The position numbers and the translations under genes are program-made. From contig NZ_JAHZSS010000013.1 in NCBI RefSeq assembly GCF_019457915.1, forward strand, positions 50,768-114,767: DNA of 64,000 nucleotides, in the 5' to 3' direction. Below, in pieces: positions 27,588-39,437 of this stretch. Under the pieces are notes generated by a model. It saw only the letters and a list, made by a program, of their open reading frames with translations. It was not told where the DNA came from and searched no databases. Within the stretch, counting starts at the first letter, position 1, and every line of letters begins with the position of its first letter. Source of the stretch: Neiella holothuriorum. Lineage in GTDB: Bacteria > Pseudomonadota > Gammaproteobacteria > Enterobacterales > Neiellaceae.

Positions 27588-30500
27588 GTGAAAGATTTAG
27601 TAAAGCTGTTTAAGCAACAGACCCAGTCTGAAGAGTTCGATGGTATTAAGATCGGGCTGGCTTCAGCTGACCAGATCCGCAGCTGGTCGTTTGGTGAGGT
27701 GAAAAAGCCTGAAACCATTAACTACCGTACGTTCAAGCCAGAGCGTGACGGTCTTTTCTGCGCCCGTATTTTCGGTCCTGTGAAGGACTATGAGTGTTTG
27801 TGCGGTAAGTACAAGCGCCTGAAACACCGTGGTGTGATTTGTGAAAAGTGTGGCGTTGAAGTCACCGTCACTAAAGTGCGTCGTGAGCGCATGGGTCACA
27901 TTGAACTGGCATCGCCAGTTGCCCACATCTGGTTTCTGAAATCACTACCAAGCCGTATTGGCTTGTTGTTGGACATGACCCTACGTGACATCGAGCGCGT
28001 ACTTTACTTCGAATCATTCGTCGTAACCGAGCCGGGCATGACCAACCTAGAACGCGGCCAAATGCTAACCGAAGAAACCTATTTGGATTCTTTGGAAGAA
28101 CATGGCGATGACTTCGAAGCCAAAATGGGTGCCGAAGCCGTTCTCGATCTGCTGAAAGAAATTGACTTGGCTGCTGAAATTGAAGCCATGCGTGAAGAGT
28201 TGCCAACTATCAACTCTGAAACCAAGCGCAAAAAAGTCACTAAGCGTTTGAAACTAATGGAAGCTTTCCACTTCTCTGGCAACAAGCCTGAGTGGATGAT
28301 CATGACCGTTCTGCCGGTTCTGCCGCCAGATCTGCGTCCATTGGTACCGTTGGATGGTGGCCGTTTCGCTACCTCTGACTTGAACGATTTGTATCGTCGC
28401 GTCATTAACCGTAACAACCGTTTGAAGCGTCTGTTGGATCTGGCTGCGCCAGATATCATCGTGCGTAACGAAAAACGTATGTTACAAGAAGCAGTTGATG
28501 CCCTGCTGGATAACGGCCGTCGCGGTCGTGCCATCACAGGCTCTAACAAGCGCCCTCTAAAATCTTTGGCCGATATGATCAAAGGTAAGCAAGGTCGTTT
28601 CCGTCAGAACTTGTTGGGTAAGCGTGTTGACTACTCAGGCCGTTCGGTTATTACCGTTGGTCCTACGTTGAAATTACACCAGTGTGGTCTTCCTAAGAAG
28701 ATGGCATTGGAGCTGTTCAAGCCTTTCATTTATGGCAAATTAGAAGGTCGTGGCTTAGCCACAACCATCAAAGCTGCTAAGAAAATGGTTGAGCGTGAAT
28801 TACCAGAAGTATGGGATGTGTTGGATGAAGTCATCCGTGAACACCCGGTACTGTTGAACCGTGCACCAACCTTGCACCGTTTGGGTATTCAAGCGTTCGA
28901 ACCTGTTCTGATTGAAGGTAAAGCGATTCAGCTACACCCATTGGTTTGTGCGGCCTATAACGCCGACTTCGATGGTGACCAGATGGCGGTTCACGTTCCT
29001 CTGACGCTCGAAGCGCAGCTTGAAGCTCGCTCGCTGATGATGGCATCGAACAACATCCTGTCACCTGCTAACGGTGAGCCGATTATCGTTCCGTCGCAAG
29101 ACGTTGTTTTGGGTCTGTACTACATGACTCGCGACAAAGTGAACGGCAAAGGCGAAGGCATGTTGCTGGCTGATTACCAGGAAGCTGAAAAAGCTTACCG
29201 TACTGGTAATGCCGAGCTGCATTCACGCGTTAAGGTTCGTATCCGTTCGGTTGAGATCGACGAAGAAGGCAACCGTAGCGAGAAGTTTGAAGTTAAAGAC
29301 ACAACCGTTGGCCGCGCCATTCTGTGGAACATCATCCCTGATGGCCTCCCGTATGAACTGGTTGATCAAGCGCTGGGTAAAAAGCAGATCTCTAAATTGA
29401 TCAATGCTTGTTACCGTAAGCTGGGCCTGAAAGACACGGTTATCTTTGCTGACCAATTGATGTACACCGGCTTCCATTACGCGATGCTGTCTGGTGCCTC
29501 TGTTGGTGTTGATGACATGGTGATCCCTGATTCTAAAACTGAGATTTTGGCTGCGGCTGAAAGTGAAGTTGCGGAAATCCAGGAGCAATTCCAGTCTGGT
29601 TTGGTTACCGCGGGTGAGCGTTACAACAAGGTTATTGATATCTGGTCTTCTGCCAACGAGAAGTTGTCAAAAGCCATGATGGATAACTTGAAAACGGACA
29701 TCGTAATCAACCGTGACGGCGAAGAAGAAGAACAAGCTTCATTCAACAGCATCTTTATGATGGCCGACTCCGGTGCTCGTGGTAGTGCCGCTCAGATTCG
29801 TCAGCTCGCTGCGATGCGTGGCCTGATGGCGAAACCTGATGGCTCTATTATCGAAACGCCAATTACTGCGAACTTCCGTGAAGGTCTTGACGTACTCCAG
29901 TACTTCATCTCAACTCACGGTGCTCGTAAAGGTTTGGCCGATACTGCACTGAAAACTGCAAACTCCGGTTACCTGACGCGCCGTCTAGTAGACGTTGCGC
30001 AAGATTTGGTCATCACACAAGATGATTGTGGTACCGAAGAAGGTCTGGTCATGAAACCGCTGATTGAAGGCGGCGACGTGGTTGAGCCATTGCGCGAACG
30101 TGTGTTGGGTCGAGTATTAGCGGCAGATGTTATCAAGCCTGGCTCTGACAGCGAAGTCTTGTTGTCACGCAACACCTTCATTGACGAGAAACTTTGTGAC
30201 CTGCTTGAAGAAAACAGTGTCGATGAAGTATTAGTTCGCTCGGTTATTACTTGTAACACTGATTTCGGTGTGTGTGCCCACTGTTATGGTCGTGACTTGG
30301 CTCGCGGTCATAAAGTTGGTTCAGGTGAAGCCGTAGGTGTTGTTGCAGCACAGTCGATTGGTGAGCCTGGTACTCAGCTGACCATGCGTACCTTCCACAT
30401 TGGTGGTGCGGCATCGCGTGCATCTGCAGAGAACAGCATTCAAGTTAAGAACGCCGGTACCATCAAACTTCACAATGCGAAGTATGTAATCAACGGTGAT

Positions 30501-31793
30501 GGCAAAGTGGTTGTAACGTCTCGTTCAACTGAATTGACGGTCATCGATGAACTCGGCCTTGAAAAAGAACGCTACAAATTGCCTTACGGTTCGGTACTAA
30601 CCAGTACTGAAGGTGGGAAAATTGAAGCGGGCGCGGTTATCGCAAACTGGGATCCGCACACGCACCCAATTATCACCGAAGTAGGCGGTACCATTAAGTT
30701 CGTTGATATGATCGATGGCGTCACCATCAGTAAACAAACTGATGAACTGACTGGCCTGACATCAATTGTTGTTATCGATCCTTCACAGCGCCCAACGGCC
30801 GGTAAAGAAATCCGTCCAATGGTGAAGCTGGTTGATTCGAAAGGTGATGACATCAACATTGCGGGTACCGACATCCCTGCGCAGTACTTCTTGCCAGGTA
30901 ACGCCATCGTTAATATGAAAGACGGTGCCGAAGTTGGTGTTGGTGATGCGTTAGCACGTATTCCACAAGAAAGCTCGAAGACCCGTGATATTACCGGTGG
31001 TTTGCCACGCGTAGCTGACTTGTTCGAAGCGCGTAAGCCAAAAGATCCAGCGATCTTGGCTGAAATCACAGGTACCATCTCGTACGGTAAAGAAACCAAA
31101 GGTAAACGCCGCTTGGTGATCACGCCGAAAGAAGGCGATGCCTACGAAGAGATGATTCCGAAATGGCGTCAGCTGAACGTGTTCGAAGGTGAACAAGTTC
31201 AACGTGGTGAAGTCATTGCTGACGGTCCAGAAGCACCACAAGACATTCTGCGTCTGCGTGGTATTTCTGAGGTTGCTAACTATATCGTGAATGAAGTGCA
31301 AGACGTTTATCGTCTGCAGGGTGTGAAAATCAATGACAAACACATTGAAGTGATCATTCGTCAGATGCTGCGTAAGTGCACCATTCTTGATGGCGGCGAT
31401 TCAGAATTCTTGGCCGGAGAGCAGTTGGAAGTTGCTCGCGTGAATATTGCTAACCGTGATTTAGAAGCGGCTGGCAAGCAACCTGCGAAATACGATCACG
31501 ACTTGCTCGGTATTACTAAAGCTAGCTTGGCAACAGAAAGCTTTATTTCTGCTGCGTCGTTCCAGGAAACAACTCGAGTCCTGACGGAAGCTGCTGTAAG
31601 TGGTAAGAAAGATGACCTTCGCGGTCTGAAAGAAAACGTGATTGTTGGCCGCCTAATCCCTGCGGGTACCGGTTTTGCTTATCACCAGAAACGCCACCAG
31701 GCGAAACCTGTTGAAGAAGCGACTGGCCCAAGCATGGATGAAGCGAGCATCGCGTTGGCGGCAGCCTTGAACTCAACGGATGACGCTGAGTAA
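27588..31793 (+). CDS. rpoC: DNA-directed RNA polymerase subunit beta'
   Basis: A 1401-aa protein starting with GTG after a strong GAAGGAG site, as in E. coli. The N-terminal zinc ribbon has [19 protein letters not shown]. The catalytic Mg-binding loop NADFDGD is at residues 458-464 (D460, D462, D464). The trigger loop/bridge helix region and the second zinc site ([13 protein letters not shown]) are intact. It ends about 84 bases before the str promoter. Confidence 0.99.
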   Translation: MKDLVKLFKQQTQSEEFDGIKIGLASADQIRSWSFGEVKKPETINYRTFKPERDGLFCARIFGPVKDYECLCGKYKRLKHRGVICEKCGVEVTVTKVRRERMGHIELASPVAHIWFLKSLPSRIGLLLDMTLRDIERVLYFESFVVTEPGMTNLERGQMLTEETYLDSLEEHGDDFEAKMGAEAVLDLLKEIDLAAEIEAMREELPTINSETKRKKVTKRLKLMEAFHFSGNKPEWMIMTVLPVLPPDLRPLVPLDGGRFATSDLNDLYRRVINRNNRLKRLLDLAAPDIIVRNEKRMLQEAVDALLDNGRRGRAITGSNKRPLKSLADMIKGKQGRFRQNLLGKRVDYSGRSVITVGPTLKLHQCGLPKKMALELFKPFIYGKLEGRGLATTIKAAKKMVERELPEVWDVLDEVIREHPVLLNRAPTLHRLGIQAFEPVLIEGKAIQLHPLVCAAYNADFDGDQMAVHVPLTLEAQLEARSLMMASNNILSPANGEPIIVPSQDVVLGLYYMTRDKVNGKGEGMLLADYQEAEKAYRTGNAELHSRVKVRIRSVEIDEEGNRSEKFEVKDTTVGRAILWNIIPDGLPYELVDQALGKKQISKLINACYRKLGLKDTVIFADQLMYTGFHYAMLSGASVGVDDMVIPDSKTEILAAAESEVAEIQEQFQSGLVTAGERYNKVIDIWSSANEKLSKAMMDNLKTDIVINRDGEEEEQASFNSIFMMADSGARGSAAQIRQLAAMRGLMAKPDGSIIETPITANFREGLDVLQYFISTHGARKGLADTALKTANSGYLTRRLVDVAQDLVITQDDCGTEEGLVMKPLIEGGDVVEPLRERVLGRVLAADVIKPGSDSEVLLSRNTFIDEKLCDLLEENSVDEVLVRSVITCNTDFGVCAHCYGRDLARGHKVGSGEAVGVVAAQSIGEPGTQLTMRTFHIGGAASRASAENSIQVKNAGTIKLHNAKYVINGDGKVVVTSRSTELTVIDELGLEKERYKLPYGSVLTSTEGGKIEAGAVIANWDPHTHPIITEVGGTIKFVDMIDGVTISKQTDELTGLTSIVVIDPSQRPTAGKEIRPMVKLVDSKGDDINIAGTDIPAQYFLPGNAIVNMKDGAEVGVGDALARIPQESSKTRDITGGLPRVADLFEARKPKDPAILAEITGTISYGKETKGKRRLVITPKEGDAYEEMIPKWRQLNVFEGEQVQRGEVIADGPEAPQDILRLRGISEVANYIVNEVQDVYRLQGVKINDKHIEVIIRQMLRKCTILDGGDSEFLAGEQLEVARVNIANRDLEAAGKQPAKYDHDLLGITKASLATESFISAASFQETTRVLTEAAVSGKKDDLRGLKENVIVGRLIPAGTGFAYHQKRHQAKPVEEATGPSMDEASIALAAALNSTDDAE

Positions 31794-31877
31794 TAGGCGT
31801 AACGCCCAATGAACAGCTAACTGTCATAAAATATGGCTCCAGCATGCTAAAAAATGCGGTGTGCTGGAACTGTTAAC

Positions 31878-31906
31878 TTGACAGCTCAAAAACTGCTCAT
31901 TACAAT
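31878..31906 (+). promoter_or_regulatory. str operon promoter
   Basis: A consensus TTGACA (31878-31883), 17-base spacer, TACAAT (31901-31906). Transcription should start near 31913, about 66 bases before rpsL. Confidence 0.75.
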
Positions 31907-31907
31907 T

Positions 31908-31937
31908 CCGCGGCCCCTAATAAGGGCGCGGATTTTT
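31908..31937 (+). terminator. GC-rich hairpin with T-run at the str promoter
   Basis: CCGCGGCCC and GGGCGCGG form an 8-bp stem with one bulged base, followed by ATTTTT. It can end rpoC read-through transcripts. Like the rplK hairpin, it overlaps the expected start site of the next promoter, so new transcripts lack the full stem. Confidence 0.5.
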
Positions 31938-31978
31938 CATTTATAGAGTAAATAAAACTAACCAGGAGCTAGTAGTTC

Positions 31979-32353
31979 ATGGCAACTATTAACCAGTTGG
32001 TGCGCAAACCACGTCGTCGTCCAGTCGAAAAGACTAACGTACCGGCATTGGCAGCGTGTCCACAAAAGCGTGGTGTATGTACTCGCGTATATACAACCAC
32101 TCCGAAAAAGCCTAACTCAGCGTTACGTAAAGTATGTCGTGTACGCCTGACAAACGGCTTCGAAGTGACTTCCTACATTGGTGGTGAAGGTCACAACTTG
32201 CAAGAACACAGTGTTGTTCTGATTCGTGGCGGTCGTGTAAAAGATTTGCCAGGTGTGCGCTATCACACAGTACGTGGTGCCCTTGATACAGCCGGTGTTA
32301 ACGACCGTCGCCAAGGCCGCTCTAAGTACGGTGCGAAGAAGCCTAAGTCTTAA
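31979..32353 (+). CDS. rpsL: 30S ribosomal protein S12
   Basis: A 124-aa decoding-centre protein. The streptomycin-determining loop [14 protein letters not shown] and the [17 protein letters not shown] segment are wild type, including the Asp in VKDLPG that is methylthiolated in E. coli. First gene of the str operon. Confidence 0.98.
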   Translation: MATINQLVRKPRRRPVEKTNVPALAACPQKRGVCTRVYTTTPKKPNSALRKVCRVRLTNGFEVTSYIGGEGHNLQEHSVVLIRGGRVKDLPGVRYHTVRGALDTAGVNDRRQGRSKYGAKKPKS

Positions 32354-32430
32354 CGGTACTCCGTTAGTAAGGCCAAACTAAGCCACTTTATTTGTTTTGG
32401 GTTATCCTGAATTAACCGGAGAATTGTAAA

Positions 32431-32904
32431 ATGCCAAGACGTCGCGTCATCGGTCAACGTAAAATCCTGCCAGATCCTAAGTTTAAATCTGAGCTGTTGG
32501 CCAAATTTGTAAACATCCTTATGTTGGATGGAAAGAAATCAACTGCTGAAAAAATCGTTTACGGTGCATTAGATATCATCGCTGAGAAGAAAGATGGTAA
32601 CGATCCACTGGAACTGTTTGAAACTGCGTTAGACAACGTACGTCCATCAGTAGAAGTGAAAAGCCGCCGAGTTGGTGGTTCTACCTATCAAGTGCCTGTC
32701 GAAGTACGCCCAGTACGCCGTAATGCTCTTGCTATGCGTTGGTTAGTTGAGTTTGCGCGTAAGCGCGGTGAAAAATCCATGGCCCAGCGTTTAGCTGGCG
32801 AAATGCTCGACGCAGCAGAGAACAAAGGCGCATCGGTGAAAAAACGTGAAGACGTTCACCGCATGGCTGATGCGAACAAAGCGTTCGCTCACTACCGCTG
32901 GTAG
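32431..32904 (+). CDS. rpsG: 30S ribosomal protein S7
   Basis: A 157-aa primary 16S-binding protein that organises the 30S head. It starts [18 protein letters not shown] and ends at the short bacterial length, without the E. coli K-12 extension. In E. coli S7 represses its own operon by binding the rpsL-rpsG spacer; the 77-base spacer here contains a small GGTTA/TAACC dyad near 32400-32417, which is only suggestive. Confidence 0.98.
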   Translation: MPRRRVIGQRKILPDPKFKSELLAKFVNILMLDGKKSTAEKIVYGALDIIAEKKDGNDPLELFETALDNVRPSVEVKSRRVGGSTYQVPVEVRPVRRNALAMRWLVEFARKRGEKSMAQRLAGEMLDAAENKGASVKKREDVHRMADANKAFAHYRW

Positions 32905-32916
32905 TCACTCCATACT

Positions 32917-32949
32917 GTGGGTAGCACACATCGTGCTGCCCACGGTTTT
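32917..32949 (+). other. hairpin in the rpsG-fusA spacer
   Basis: GTGGGTAGCAC and GTGCTGCCCAC form an 11-bp stem with one G-T pair and a 5-base loop, followed by GGTTTT. It may act as a weak attenuator between S7 and EF-G. Confidence 0.55.
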
Positions 32950-32975
32950 CTGTACAGCTACATACAGAGGAATTT

Positions 32976-35087
32976 ATGGCTCGTACAACTCCCATTGAGC
33001 GTTACCGGAATATCGGTATCTGTGCTCACGTGGATGCAGGTAAAACGACCACCACCGAGCGTGTTCTTTTTTATACCGGTCTTTCCCATAAAATTGGTGA
33101 AGTGCACGATGGTGCCGCCACGATGGACTGGATGGAGCAAGAGCAAGAGCGCGGTATTACCATTACCTCTGCTGCCACCACTACGTTTTGGCGTGGTATG
33201 GATGGCCAATTCCCTGAGCATCGCGTCAATATCATTGATACCCCAGGTCACGTTGACTTTACCATTGAGGTAGAGCGTTCATTGCGTGTGCTTGATGGTG
33301 CGGTTGTTGTTTTCTGTGGCGCGTCTGGTGTGGAGCCTCAATCGGAAACGGTTTGGCGTCAGGCCGACAAATACCAAGTTCCACGTATGGTATTTGTGAA
33401 CAAAATGGACCGGGCAGGCGCTGATTTCCTGCGTGTTGTTCAACAAATTGAAGATCGCTTGGGTGCGACGCCGGTACCAATTCAATTGAATATTGGTGCC
33501 GAAGAGCATTTCACCGGGGTGATCGATCTGATCAAGATGAAGGCGATTAACTGGAGCGAAGCGGACCAGGGCACCACCTTCACGTACGAAGAGATTCCTG
33601 CTGAGTTGCAAGAGCTAGCTGAAGAATACCATGAGAAATTGGTTGAAGCGGCAGCCGAAGCAACCGAAGAAATGATGGACAAGTACCTCAATGATGGGGA
33701 GCTTACCGAAGCAGAAATCAAGCAAGGTCTACGTAGTCGTACACTTAATAATGAAATCGTTCTAGCAACCTGTGGTTCGGCCTTTAAGAATAAAGGTGTT
33801 CAAGCAGTGCTCGATGCGGTGGTGGAGTACTTACCAGCACCGGTTGATGTGCCGGCTATTACCGGCATCGACGATGACGAAAACGAAACTGAGCGTCCTG
33901 CGGACGACAATGCGCCATTTGCGGCGCTGGCGTTCAAAATCGCTACCGACCCATTTGTTGGAACACTGACCTTCTTCCGTTGTTATTCCGGAGTGGTCAG
34001 TACGGGCGATGCCGTCTATAACTCTGTAAAGCAGAAAAAAGAGCGCTTCGGTCGTATCGTGCAAATGCACTCCAACGACCGTAAAGAAATTAAAGAAGTG
34101 CACGCAGGCGATATCGCCGCTGCGATTGGTTTAAAAGACTGCACAACAGGTGACACCTTGTGCGATCCGGAACACAAAGTGATTCTGGAACGTATGGAGT
34201 TTCCTGAGCCGGTAATTTCCGTTGCAGTAGAGCCAAGAACTAAAGCCGATCAAGAAAAAATGGGTGTCGCGCTAGGTAAATTAGCCGCTGAAGATCCGTC
34301 GTTCCGTGTTGAAACAGACGAAGAATCGGGTCAGACCATTATTTCTGGTATGGGTGAGTTGCACCTCGATATTATTGTTGACCGCATGAAGCGTGAATTT
34401 ACCGTTGAGTGTAATGTCGGCAAACCACAAGTTGCTTACCGTGAAGCGATTCGCGGTAGTGCAGAAGTGGAAGGCAAGTTCGTTCGACAATCTGGTGGTC
34501 GTGGTCAGTATGGCCATGTTTGGCTTAAGCTAGAGCCGCTGGATTTTGAAGGCGAAGATGCACCGATCTACGAGTTCGTTAATGAAATCGTTGGTGGTGC
34601 GGTACCGAAGGAGTACATCCCGGCGGTATCAAAAGGCATCGAAGAGACCATGGAGCAAGGTGTACTTGCCGGTTACCCATTGCTGGGTGTCAAGGCAACT
34701 TTGTTCGATGGTTCTTACCACGATGTTGACTCCAATGAAATGGCGTTTAAAATCGCAGCTTCTATGGGCTTTAAAAAGGGCGCGCTGGAAGCTAAGCCGT
34801 CACTATTGGAGCCTATTATGAAGGTGGAAGTAACAACGCCAGAAGATTTCATGGGTGATGTGGTAGGTGACTTAAACCGTCGTCGCGGCATGATCGATGG
34901 TATGGATGACGGTGTTGCTGGCATGAAGTTAGTTCGTGCACAGGTTCCGCTGGCTGAAATGTTCGGTTACGCAACTGATCTGCGTTCTCAAACGCAAGGT
35001 CGTGCGTCCTATTCTATGGAATTCCTGAAGTACAATGACACGCCGGCGGCGGTAGCCAAAGGTGTGATTGAGGCACGTCAGGGTTAA
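32976..35087 (+). CDS. fusA: elongation factor G
   Basis: A 703-aa translocase GTPase. G1 AHVDAGKTT, switch I region RGITITSA, G3 DTPGHVDF and G4 NKMDR are present, then domains II-V, including the domain IV tip region [10 protein letters not shown]. The length matches E. coli EF-G (704 aa). It also acts in ribosome recycling with RRF. Third gene of the str operon. Confidence 0.98.
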   Translation: MARTTPIERYRNIGICAHVDAGKTTTTERVLFYTGLSHKIGEVHDGAATMDWMEQEQERGITITSAATTTFWRGMDGQFPEHRVNIIDTPGHVDFTIEVERSLRVLDGAVVVFCGASGVEPQSETVWRQADKYQVPRMVFVNKMDRAGADFLRVVQQIEDRLGATPVPIQLNIGAEEHFTGVIDLIKMKAINWSEADQGTTFTYEEIPAELQELAEEYHEKLVEAAAEATEEMMDKYLNDGELTEAEIKQGLRSRTLNNEIVLATCGSAFKNKGVQAVLDAVVEYLPAPVDVPAITGIDDDENETERPADDNAPFAALAFKIATDPFVGTLTFFRCYSGVVSTGDAVYNSVKQKKERFGRIVQMHSNDRKEIKEVHAGDIAAAIGLKDCTTGDTLCDPEHKVILERMEFPEPVISVAVEPRTKADQEKMGVALGKLAAEDPSFRVETDEESGQTIISGMGELHLDIIVDRMKREFTVECNVGKPQVAYREAIRGSAEVEGKFVRQSGGRGQYGHVWLKLEPLDFEGEDAPIYEFVNEIVGGAVPKEYIPAVSKGIEETMEQGVLAGYPLLGVKATLFDGSYHDVDSNEMAFKIAASMGFKKGALEAKPSLLEPIMKVEVTTPEDFMGDVVGDLNRRRGMIDGMDDGVAGMKLVRAQVPLAEMFGYATDLRSQTQGRASYSMEFLKYNDTPAAVAKGVIEARQG

Positions 35088-35096
35088 TGAAGTTCG

Positions 35097-35129
35097 GTCC
35101 GGTCCCACTGATTACCGACCGGACTTTTT
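35097..35129 (+). terminator. terminator-like hairpin between fusA and tufA
   Basis: GTCCGGTC and GACCGGAC form a perfect 8-bp stem with a 12-base loop followed by TTTTT, 18 bases before the tufA start. Since tufA has no clear promoter in this spacer, this is probably a partial terminator or an end-protecting structure. Confidence 0.6.
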
Positions 35130-35147
35130 AACTTAAAGGTAAAGAAA

Positions 35148-36332
35148 GTGGCTAAAGAAAAATTTGAACGTAATAAACCGCACGTAAACGTTGGCACTAT
35201 CGGTCACGTTGACCACGGTAAAACAACGCTGACTGCAGCAATCACAAACGTATTGGCGAAAGTTTACGGCGGTGAAGCGAAAGATTTCGCACAAATCGAT
35301 AACGCTCCAGAAGAGCGTGAGCGTGGTATCACCATCGCGACTTCACACGTAGAGTACGACACTCCAACTCGTCACTACGCGCACGTTGACTGCCCAGGTC
35401 ACGCCGATTACGTGAAGAACATGATTACTGGTGCTGCTCAGATGGACGGCGCGATTTTGGTAGTAGCTGCGACTGATGGCCCAATGCCACAGACTCGTGA
35501 GCACATCCTGTTGTCTCGTCAGGTAGGCGTACCTTTCATCATCGTATTCATGAACAAATGTGACATGGTTGATGATGAAGAATTGCTTGAGCTGGTCGAG
35601 ATGGAAGTTCGTGAACTTCTTTCAGAATATGACTTCCCAGGTGATGACTTACCACTTATCCAAGGTTCAGCGCTGAAAGCACTGGAAGGCGAGAAAGAGT
35701 GGGAAGACAAGATTATTGAGTTGGCCGAAGCTTTGGATTCATACATCCCAGAGCCAGAGCGTGACATTGATAAGCCATTCTTGTTGCCAATCGAAGACGT
35801 ATTCTCAATTTCAGGTCGTGGTACTGTTGTAACGGGTCGTGTTGAGCGCGGTATCGTTAACGTAGGTGACGAAGTTGCCATCGTTGGTGTTAAAGAAACA
35901 GTTAACACAACTTGTACTGGTGTTGAGATGTTCCGTAAGCTTCTTGACGAAGGCCGTGCTGGTGAGAACGTTGGTGTTCTTCTGCGTGGTACTAAGCGTG
36001 AAGACGTTGAGCGTGGTCAAGTACTGGCGAAGCCAGGTTCAATCACTCCGCACACGAAGTTCGAATCAGAAGTATACGTACTGTCGAAAGAAGAAGGCGG
36101 CCGTCATACTCCGTTCTTCAAAGGCTACCGTCCACAGTTCTACTTCCGTACAACTGACATCACCGGTACTATCGAATTGCCAGAAGGCGTAGAGATGGTT
36201 ATGCCAGGCGATAACATCAAGATGGTTGTTGAGCTAATCAACCCAATCGCGATGGACGAAGGTCTACGTTTCGCAATCCGTGAAGGTGGTCGTACCGTAG
36301 GTGCTGGTGTTGTAGCGTCTATCATCGAGTAA
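35148..36332 (+). CDS. tufA: elongation factor Tu (str operon copy)
   Basis: The same 394-aa protein as the copy at 18378. It begins with GTG, as E. coli tufA does, after TAAAGGTAAAGAAA. The DNA identity with tufB starts at the second base of the start codon and runs about 50 bases past the stop, through the terminator. The only differences I found in that stretch are a silent site (36305), one base at 36350, and one extra A, which points to recent gene conversion. Confidence 0.98.
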   Translation: MAKEKFERNKPHVNVGTIGHVDHGKTTLTAAITNVLAKVYGGEAKDFAQIDNAPEERERGITIATSHVEYDTPTRHYAHVDCPGHADYVKNMITGAAQMDGAILVVAATDGPMPQTREHILLSRQVGVPFIIVFMNKCDMVDDEELLELVEMEVRELLSEYDFPGDDLPLIQGSALKALEGEKEWEDKIIELAEALDSYIPEPERDIDKPFLLPIEDVFSISGRGTVVTGRVERGIVNVGDEVAIVGVKETVNTTCTGVEMFRKLLDEGRAGENVGVLLRGTKREDVERGQVLAKPGSITPHTKFESEVYVLSKEEGGRHTPFFKGYRPQFYFRTTDITGTIELPEGVEMVMPGDNIKMVVELINPIAMDEGLRFAIREGGRTVGAGVVASIIE

Positions 36333-36363
36333 TCGAGCGATAGCAAACATTGCATAAAAAAAA

Positions 36364-36387
36364 GGCTGCCCTCGGGCGGCCTTTTTT
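36364..36387 (+). terminator. terminator after tufA
   Basis: GGCTGCCC-TC-GGGCGGCC followed by six T; it is a copy of the tufB terminator and marks the end of the str operon. Confidence 0.88.
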
Positions 36388-36510
36388 GATCGCTTTTGAC
36401 CGTACCATCCATAGCCAACTCGCACCGCCACATTAAACTGTGACGTCGTTTCTTATAAGAAGAAGCTAATGATATAGGTCGCTAGCCTTTCCTTACATTA
36501 CATTATATGT

Positions 36511-36539
36511 TTGTTAAACTGCCCTACACAAAATAGATT
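36511..36539 (+). promoter_or_regulatory. candidate promoter of the GDP-mannose genes
   Basis: TTGTTA (36511-36516), 17-base spacer, TAGATT (36534-36539). It lies 59 bases before the start codon and directly before the ATTCGTTG/CAACGAAT dyad (36542-36565). Confidence 0.45.
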
Positions 36540-36541
36540 TG

Positions 36542-36565
36542 ATTCGTTGGCAGCACTCAACGAAT
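36542..36565 (+). other. inverted repeat in the leader of the GDP-mannose operon
   Basis: ATTCGTTG-GCAGCACT-CAACGAAT is a perfect 8-bp dyad just after the candidate promoter. It could be a repressor operator covering the start site or an RNA hairpin; no T-run follows. Confidence 0.4.
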
Positions 36566-36597
36566 TTCAAACGCCTCAAATCGCGTAAGGAAACAAA

Positions 36598-38007
36598 ATG
36601 ATTTACCCCGTCATCATGGCCGGTGGCTCCGGCAGTCGGTTATGGCCACTTTCACGCAAGCTTTACCCGAAACAGTTCCTGCCGCTTCACGGCGACAGCA
36701 CCATGCTGCAGGCAACCATCACCCGTCTTGCGGGGGTGAAAACGCATTCGCCTGTGGTCATTTCCAATGAAGAGCACCGCTTTATTGTGGCCGAGCAGCT
36801 TCATCAGCTTGGCGATTTGGGTACGATTATCTTAGAGCCTGATGGACGTAATACGGCACCGGCGGTGGCACTTGCTGCATTAACCTTGCAGCAAACCGTT
36901 GGTGATGAGGCCTTGATGTTGGTGCTCGCCGCAGACCACGTGATTCAAGATGCCGATGCTTTTCATCGCGTGATTGAGCAAGCCACACCGCTGGCCCAAG
37001 CCGGCGAGCTGGTCACCTTTGGTATTGTGCCCGCGGGGCCTGAAACGGGCTACGGTTACATTCGAAGTGGTGCCGCCCAAGGTGATGCGTACAAAGTTGG
37101 CGAGTTTGTTGAAAAACCCGACTTAGCTACGGCGCAGTCGTATGTCGACAGTGGTGATTACTACTGGAACTCGGGCATGTTCATGTTCACTGCCGGCCAG
37201 TACTTAGCCGAGCTGGGTAAACACCAACCGGCTATCTTAGCCGCGTGTCAGGCGTCCATGGCCGATGTCAGCCACGATTTAGATTTTGTTCGGGTGAATC
37301 AAGAGGCCTTTTTGAGCTGCCCAGATGACTCCATTGATTACGCGGTAATGGAAAAGACTGACCGTGCTGTGGTTATTCCCCTCGATGCTGGCTGGAGCGA
37401 TGTTGGCTCTTGGTCTGCGCTGTGGGAAGTGAATGACAAAGATGACGCCGGCAATGTCACCCGTGGTGATGTCATGGTGCATCAAAGCAACAACACCTAT
37501 GTCAATGCCGAAGAAAAGCTGGTTGCCGTGGTGGGCCTCGATAATATCATTGTGGTGGAAACCAAAGATGCGGTGCTCGTGGCTGACAAAAACAAGGTGC
37601 AAGATGTAAAAAGCATCGTCAATGAGCTCAAAGCGCAAGAGCGCAGCGAATACCTGCACCACCGGTATGTGTACCGCCCATGGGGTTGTTATGACTCCAT
37701 TGATAATGGCGAGCGTCATCAGGTTAAACGCATTACCGTCAAGCCGGGCGCTAAATTATCAGTGCAAATGCACCACCACCGCGCTGAGCATTGGATTGTG
37801 GTCAGTGGCACAGCCAGTGTCACCAATGGCGACGAAACCTTCTTAGTAACCGAAAACGAATCAACCTACATTCCCGTTGGTGTTGTGCATGCCCTTGAGA
37901 ACCCTGGCAAGGTGCCGCTTGAGCTGATTGAAGTACAGTCTGGCTCGTACTTGGGTGAAGATGACATTGTTCGATTTGAAGACCGTTATGGGCGTGTGGA
38001 AAAGTAA
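36598..38007 (+). CDS. manC: mannose-1-phosphate guanylyltransferase / mannose-6-phosphate isomerase
   Basis: A 469-aa bifunctional type II enzyme (AlgA/CpsB/ManC). The pyrophosphorylase signature is [19 protein letters not shown] near the N-terminus, with the sugar-binding segment FVEKPD. The C-terminal cupin has the isomerase metal site [17 protein letters not shown]. It makes GDP-mannose, needed for EPS or O-antigen. It is followed after 2 bases by the phosphomannomutase gene. Its place between tufA and rpsJ is unusual. Confidence 0.93.
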   Translation: MIYPVIMAGGSGSRLWPLSRKLYPKQFLPLHGDSTMLQATITRLAGVKTHSPVVISNEEHRFIVAEQLHQLGDLGTIILEPDGRNTAPAVALAALTLQQTVGDEALMLVLAADHVIQDADAFHRVIEQATPLAQAGELVTFGIVPAGPETGYGYIRSGAAQGDAYKVGEFVEKPDLATAQSYVDSGDYYWNSGMFMFTAGQYLAELGKHQPAILAACQASMADVSHDLDFVRVNQEAFLSCPDDSIDYAVMEKTDRAVVIPLDAGWSDVGSWSALWEVNDKDDAGNVTRGDVMVHQSNNTYVNAEEKLVAVVGLDNIIVVETKDAVLVADKNKVQDVKSIVNELKAQERSEYLHHRYVYRPWGCYDSIDNGERHQVKRITVKPGAKLSVQMHHHRAEHWIVVSGTASVTNGDETFLVTENESTYIPVGVVHALENPGKVPLELIEVQSGSYLGEDDIVRFEDRYGRVEK

Positions 38008-38009
38008 CT

Positions 38010-39392
38010 ATGGCAGAGTTAACTTGTTTTAAAGCATATGATATTCGCGGCCAGCTCGGCACTCAGCTCGATGAGAAAATCGCCTATGACATTGGCCGCG
38101 CCTATGGTGAGTTCTTGCAACCAGAAACCGTGGTCGTCGGCGGTGATGCGCGGGAAACCAGTGAAGCCTTAAAAAATGCCCTGGCTGAAGGCTTGATGGA
38201 TGCGGGCACTAACATCATTGACCTAGGAATGACTGGCACCGAAGAAATCTACTTTGCCACATCCCACCTGGGGATTGATGGCGGCGTCGAAGTCACCGCC
38301 TCGCACAATCCTATTGACTACAACGGCATGAAGTTGGTGTGTCAGGGCAGCCGTCCTATCGGCAATAGCAATGGCCTCGCGGACATTAAGCGTATTGCTG
38401 GTGAAGCGCCATGGCGCAACGGCGACTTTAGCACCGAGCGACCCAAAGGCAGCTACGAGCAACGAAGCTTGCTGGGCGAGTACATCGCCCATTTATTGGG
38501 GTATATCAACATCGCCAAACTCAAGCCCCTCAAGCTGGTTGTGAATGCTGGTAATGGCGCAGCGGGTCATGTGGTGAATGCTCTTGAAGCGGTGTTTACT
38601 CAAGCGCAAGTACCCGTCGAGTTGATAAAAATTCATAACGAGCCCGACCCAACATTCCCTCACGGTATTCCAAACCCATTGTTGCCAGAGAATCGCGCTC
38701 ATACTGCCGATGCAGTCAAAGCGCATGGTGCCGACATGGGCATTGCCTGGGATGGTGATTTCGACCGCTGCTTCTTGTTTGATGAGCGCGGCGAATTCAT
38801 TGAGGGCTACTACATTGTTGGCCTGTTGGCGCAAGCATTTTTAGTGCAGCAACCGGGCTCTAAAATCATTCACGACCCACGTTTAACTTGGAACACCATC
38901 GATGTGGTAGAGCAAGCCGGCGGCCAGGCTATTATGAGCAAAACTGGCCATGCCTTTATCAAAGACATCATGCGCGCAGAAGATGCGGTATATGGTGGCG
39001 AGATGAGTGCGCACCACTACTTCCGCGACTTTGCATATTGTGACAGCGGCATGATCCCATGGTTGCTTGTGGCCGAGCTATTAACCACCACGGGCAAGCC
39101 GTTATCTGAATTGGTGAAAGAGCGGATTGCCGCGTATCCCTCATCCGGTGAAATCAACCAAACCTTAAGCGATCCCGATAGTGCCATTGCAGCGGTGTTA
39201 GCTACGTACGAAGCCGACGCCTTGCTGGTTGACCGTACTGATGGCATTAGCGTGGAATTTGCTGACTGGCGCTTTAACTTGCGCAAGTCTAACACCGAGC
39301 CTGTGGTGCGTTTGAATGTGGAAAGCCGCACGGATATGGCGCTGATGCAGGCCAAAACGGACGAGCTGTTGGCCCTGCTAAGTGCAAGCTAA
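38010..39392 (+). CDS. manB: phosphomannomutase
   Basis: A 460-aa alpha-D-phosphohexomutase (CpsG/ManB/AlgC class) converting mannose-6-P to mannose-1-P, the substrate of the gene before it. The catalytic phosphoserine loop is [12 protein letters not shown], the metal loop WDGDFDRC, the sugar loop [11 protein letters not shown], and the C-terminal phosphate loop [12 protein letters not shown]. It could also use glucose phosphates, as AlgC does. Confidence 0.93.
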   Translation: MAELTCFKAYDIRGQLGTQLDEKIAYDIGRAYGEFLQPETVVVGGDARETSEALKNALAEGLMDAGTNIIDLGMTGTEEIYFATSHLGIDGGVEVTASHNPIDYNGMKLVCQGSRPIGNSNGLADIKRIAGEAPWRNGDFSTERPKGSYEQRSLLGEYIAHLLGYINIAKLKPLKLVVNAGNGAAGHVVNALEAVFTQAQVPVELIKIHNEPDPTFPHGIPNPLLPENRAHTADAVKAHGADMGIAWDGDFDRCFLFDERGEFIEGYYIVGLLAQAFLVQQPGSKIIHDPRLTWNTIDVVEQAGGQAIMSKTGHAFIKDIMRAEDAVYGGEMSAHHYFRDFAYCDSGMIPWLLVAELLTTTGKPLSELVKERIAAYPSSGEINQTLSDPDSAIAAVLATYEADALLVDRTDGISVEFADWRFNLRKSNTEPVVRLNVESRTDMALMQAKTDELLALLSAS

Positions 39393-39414
39393 CGTGATGA
39401 TTGGTGCATGAAAA

Positions 39415-39437
39415 GCCGGCAACTAGCCGGCTTTTTT
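39415..39437. terminator. bidirectional terminator after manB
   Basis: GCCGGC-AACTA-GCCGGC flanked by AAAA and TTTTTT. It serves manB on the plus strand and the convergent gene on the minus strand, whose stop codon (39436-39438) overlaps the T-run. Confidence 0.88.

Noticed and set aside
35148..36387. Possible assembly duplication of tuf
   Set aside because: Flanking sequence differs on both sides, start codons differ, and two tuf genes in exactly these two contexts are normal for gammaproteobacteria.
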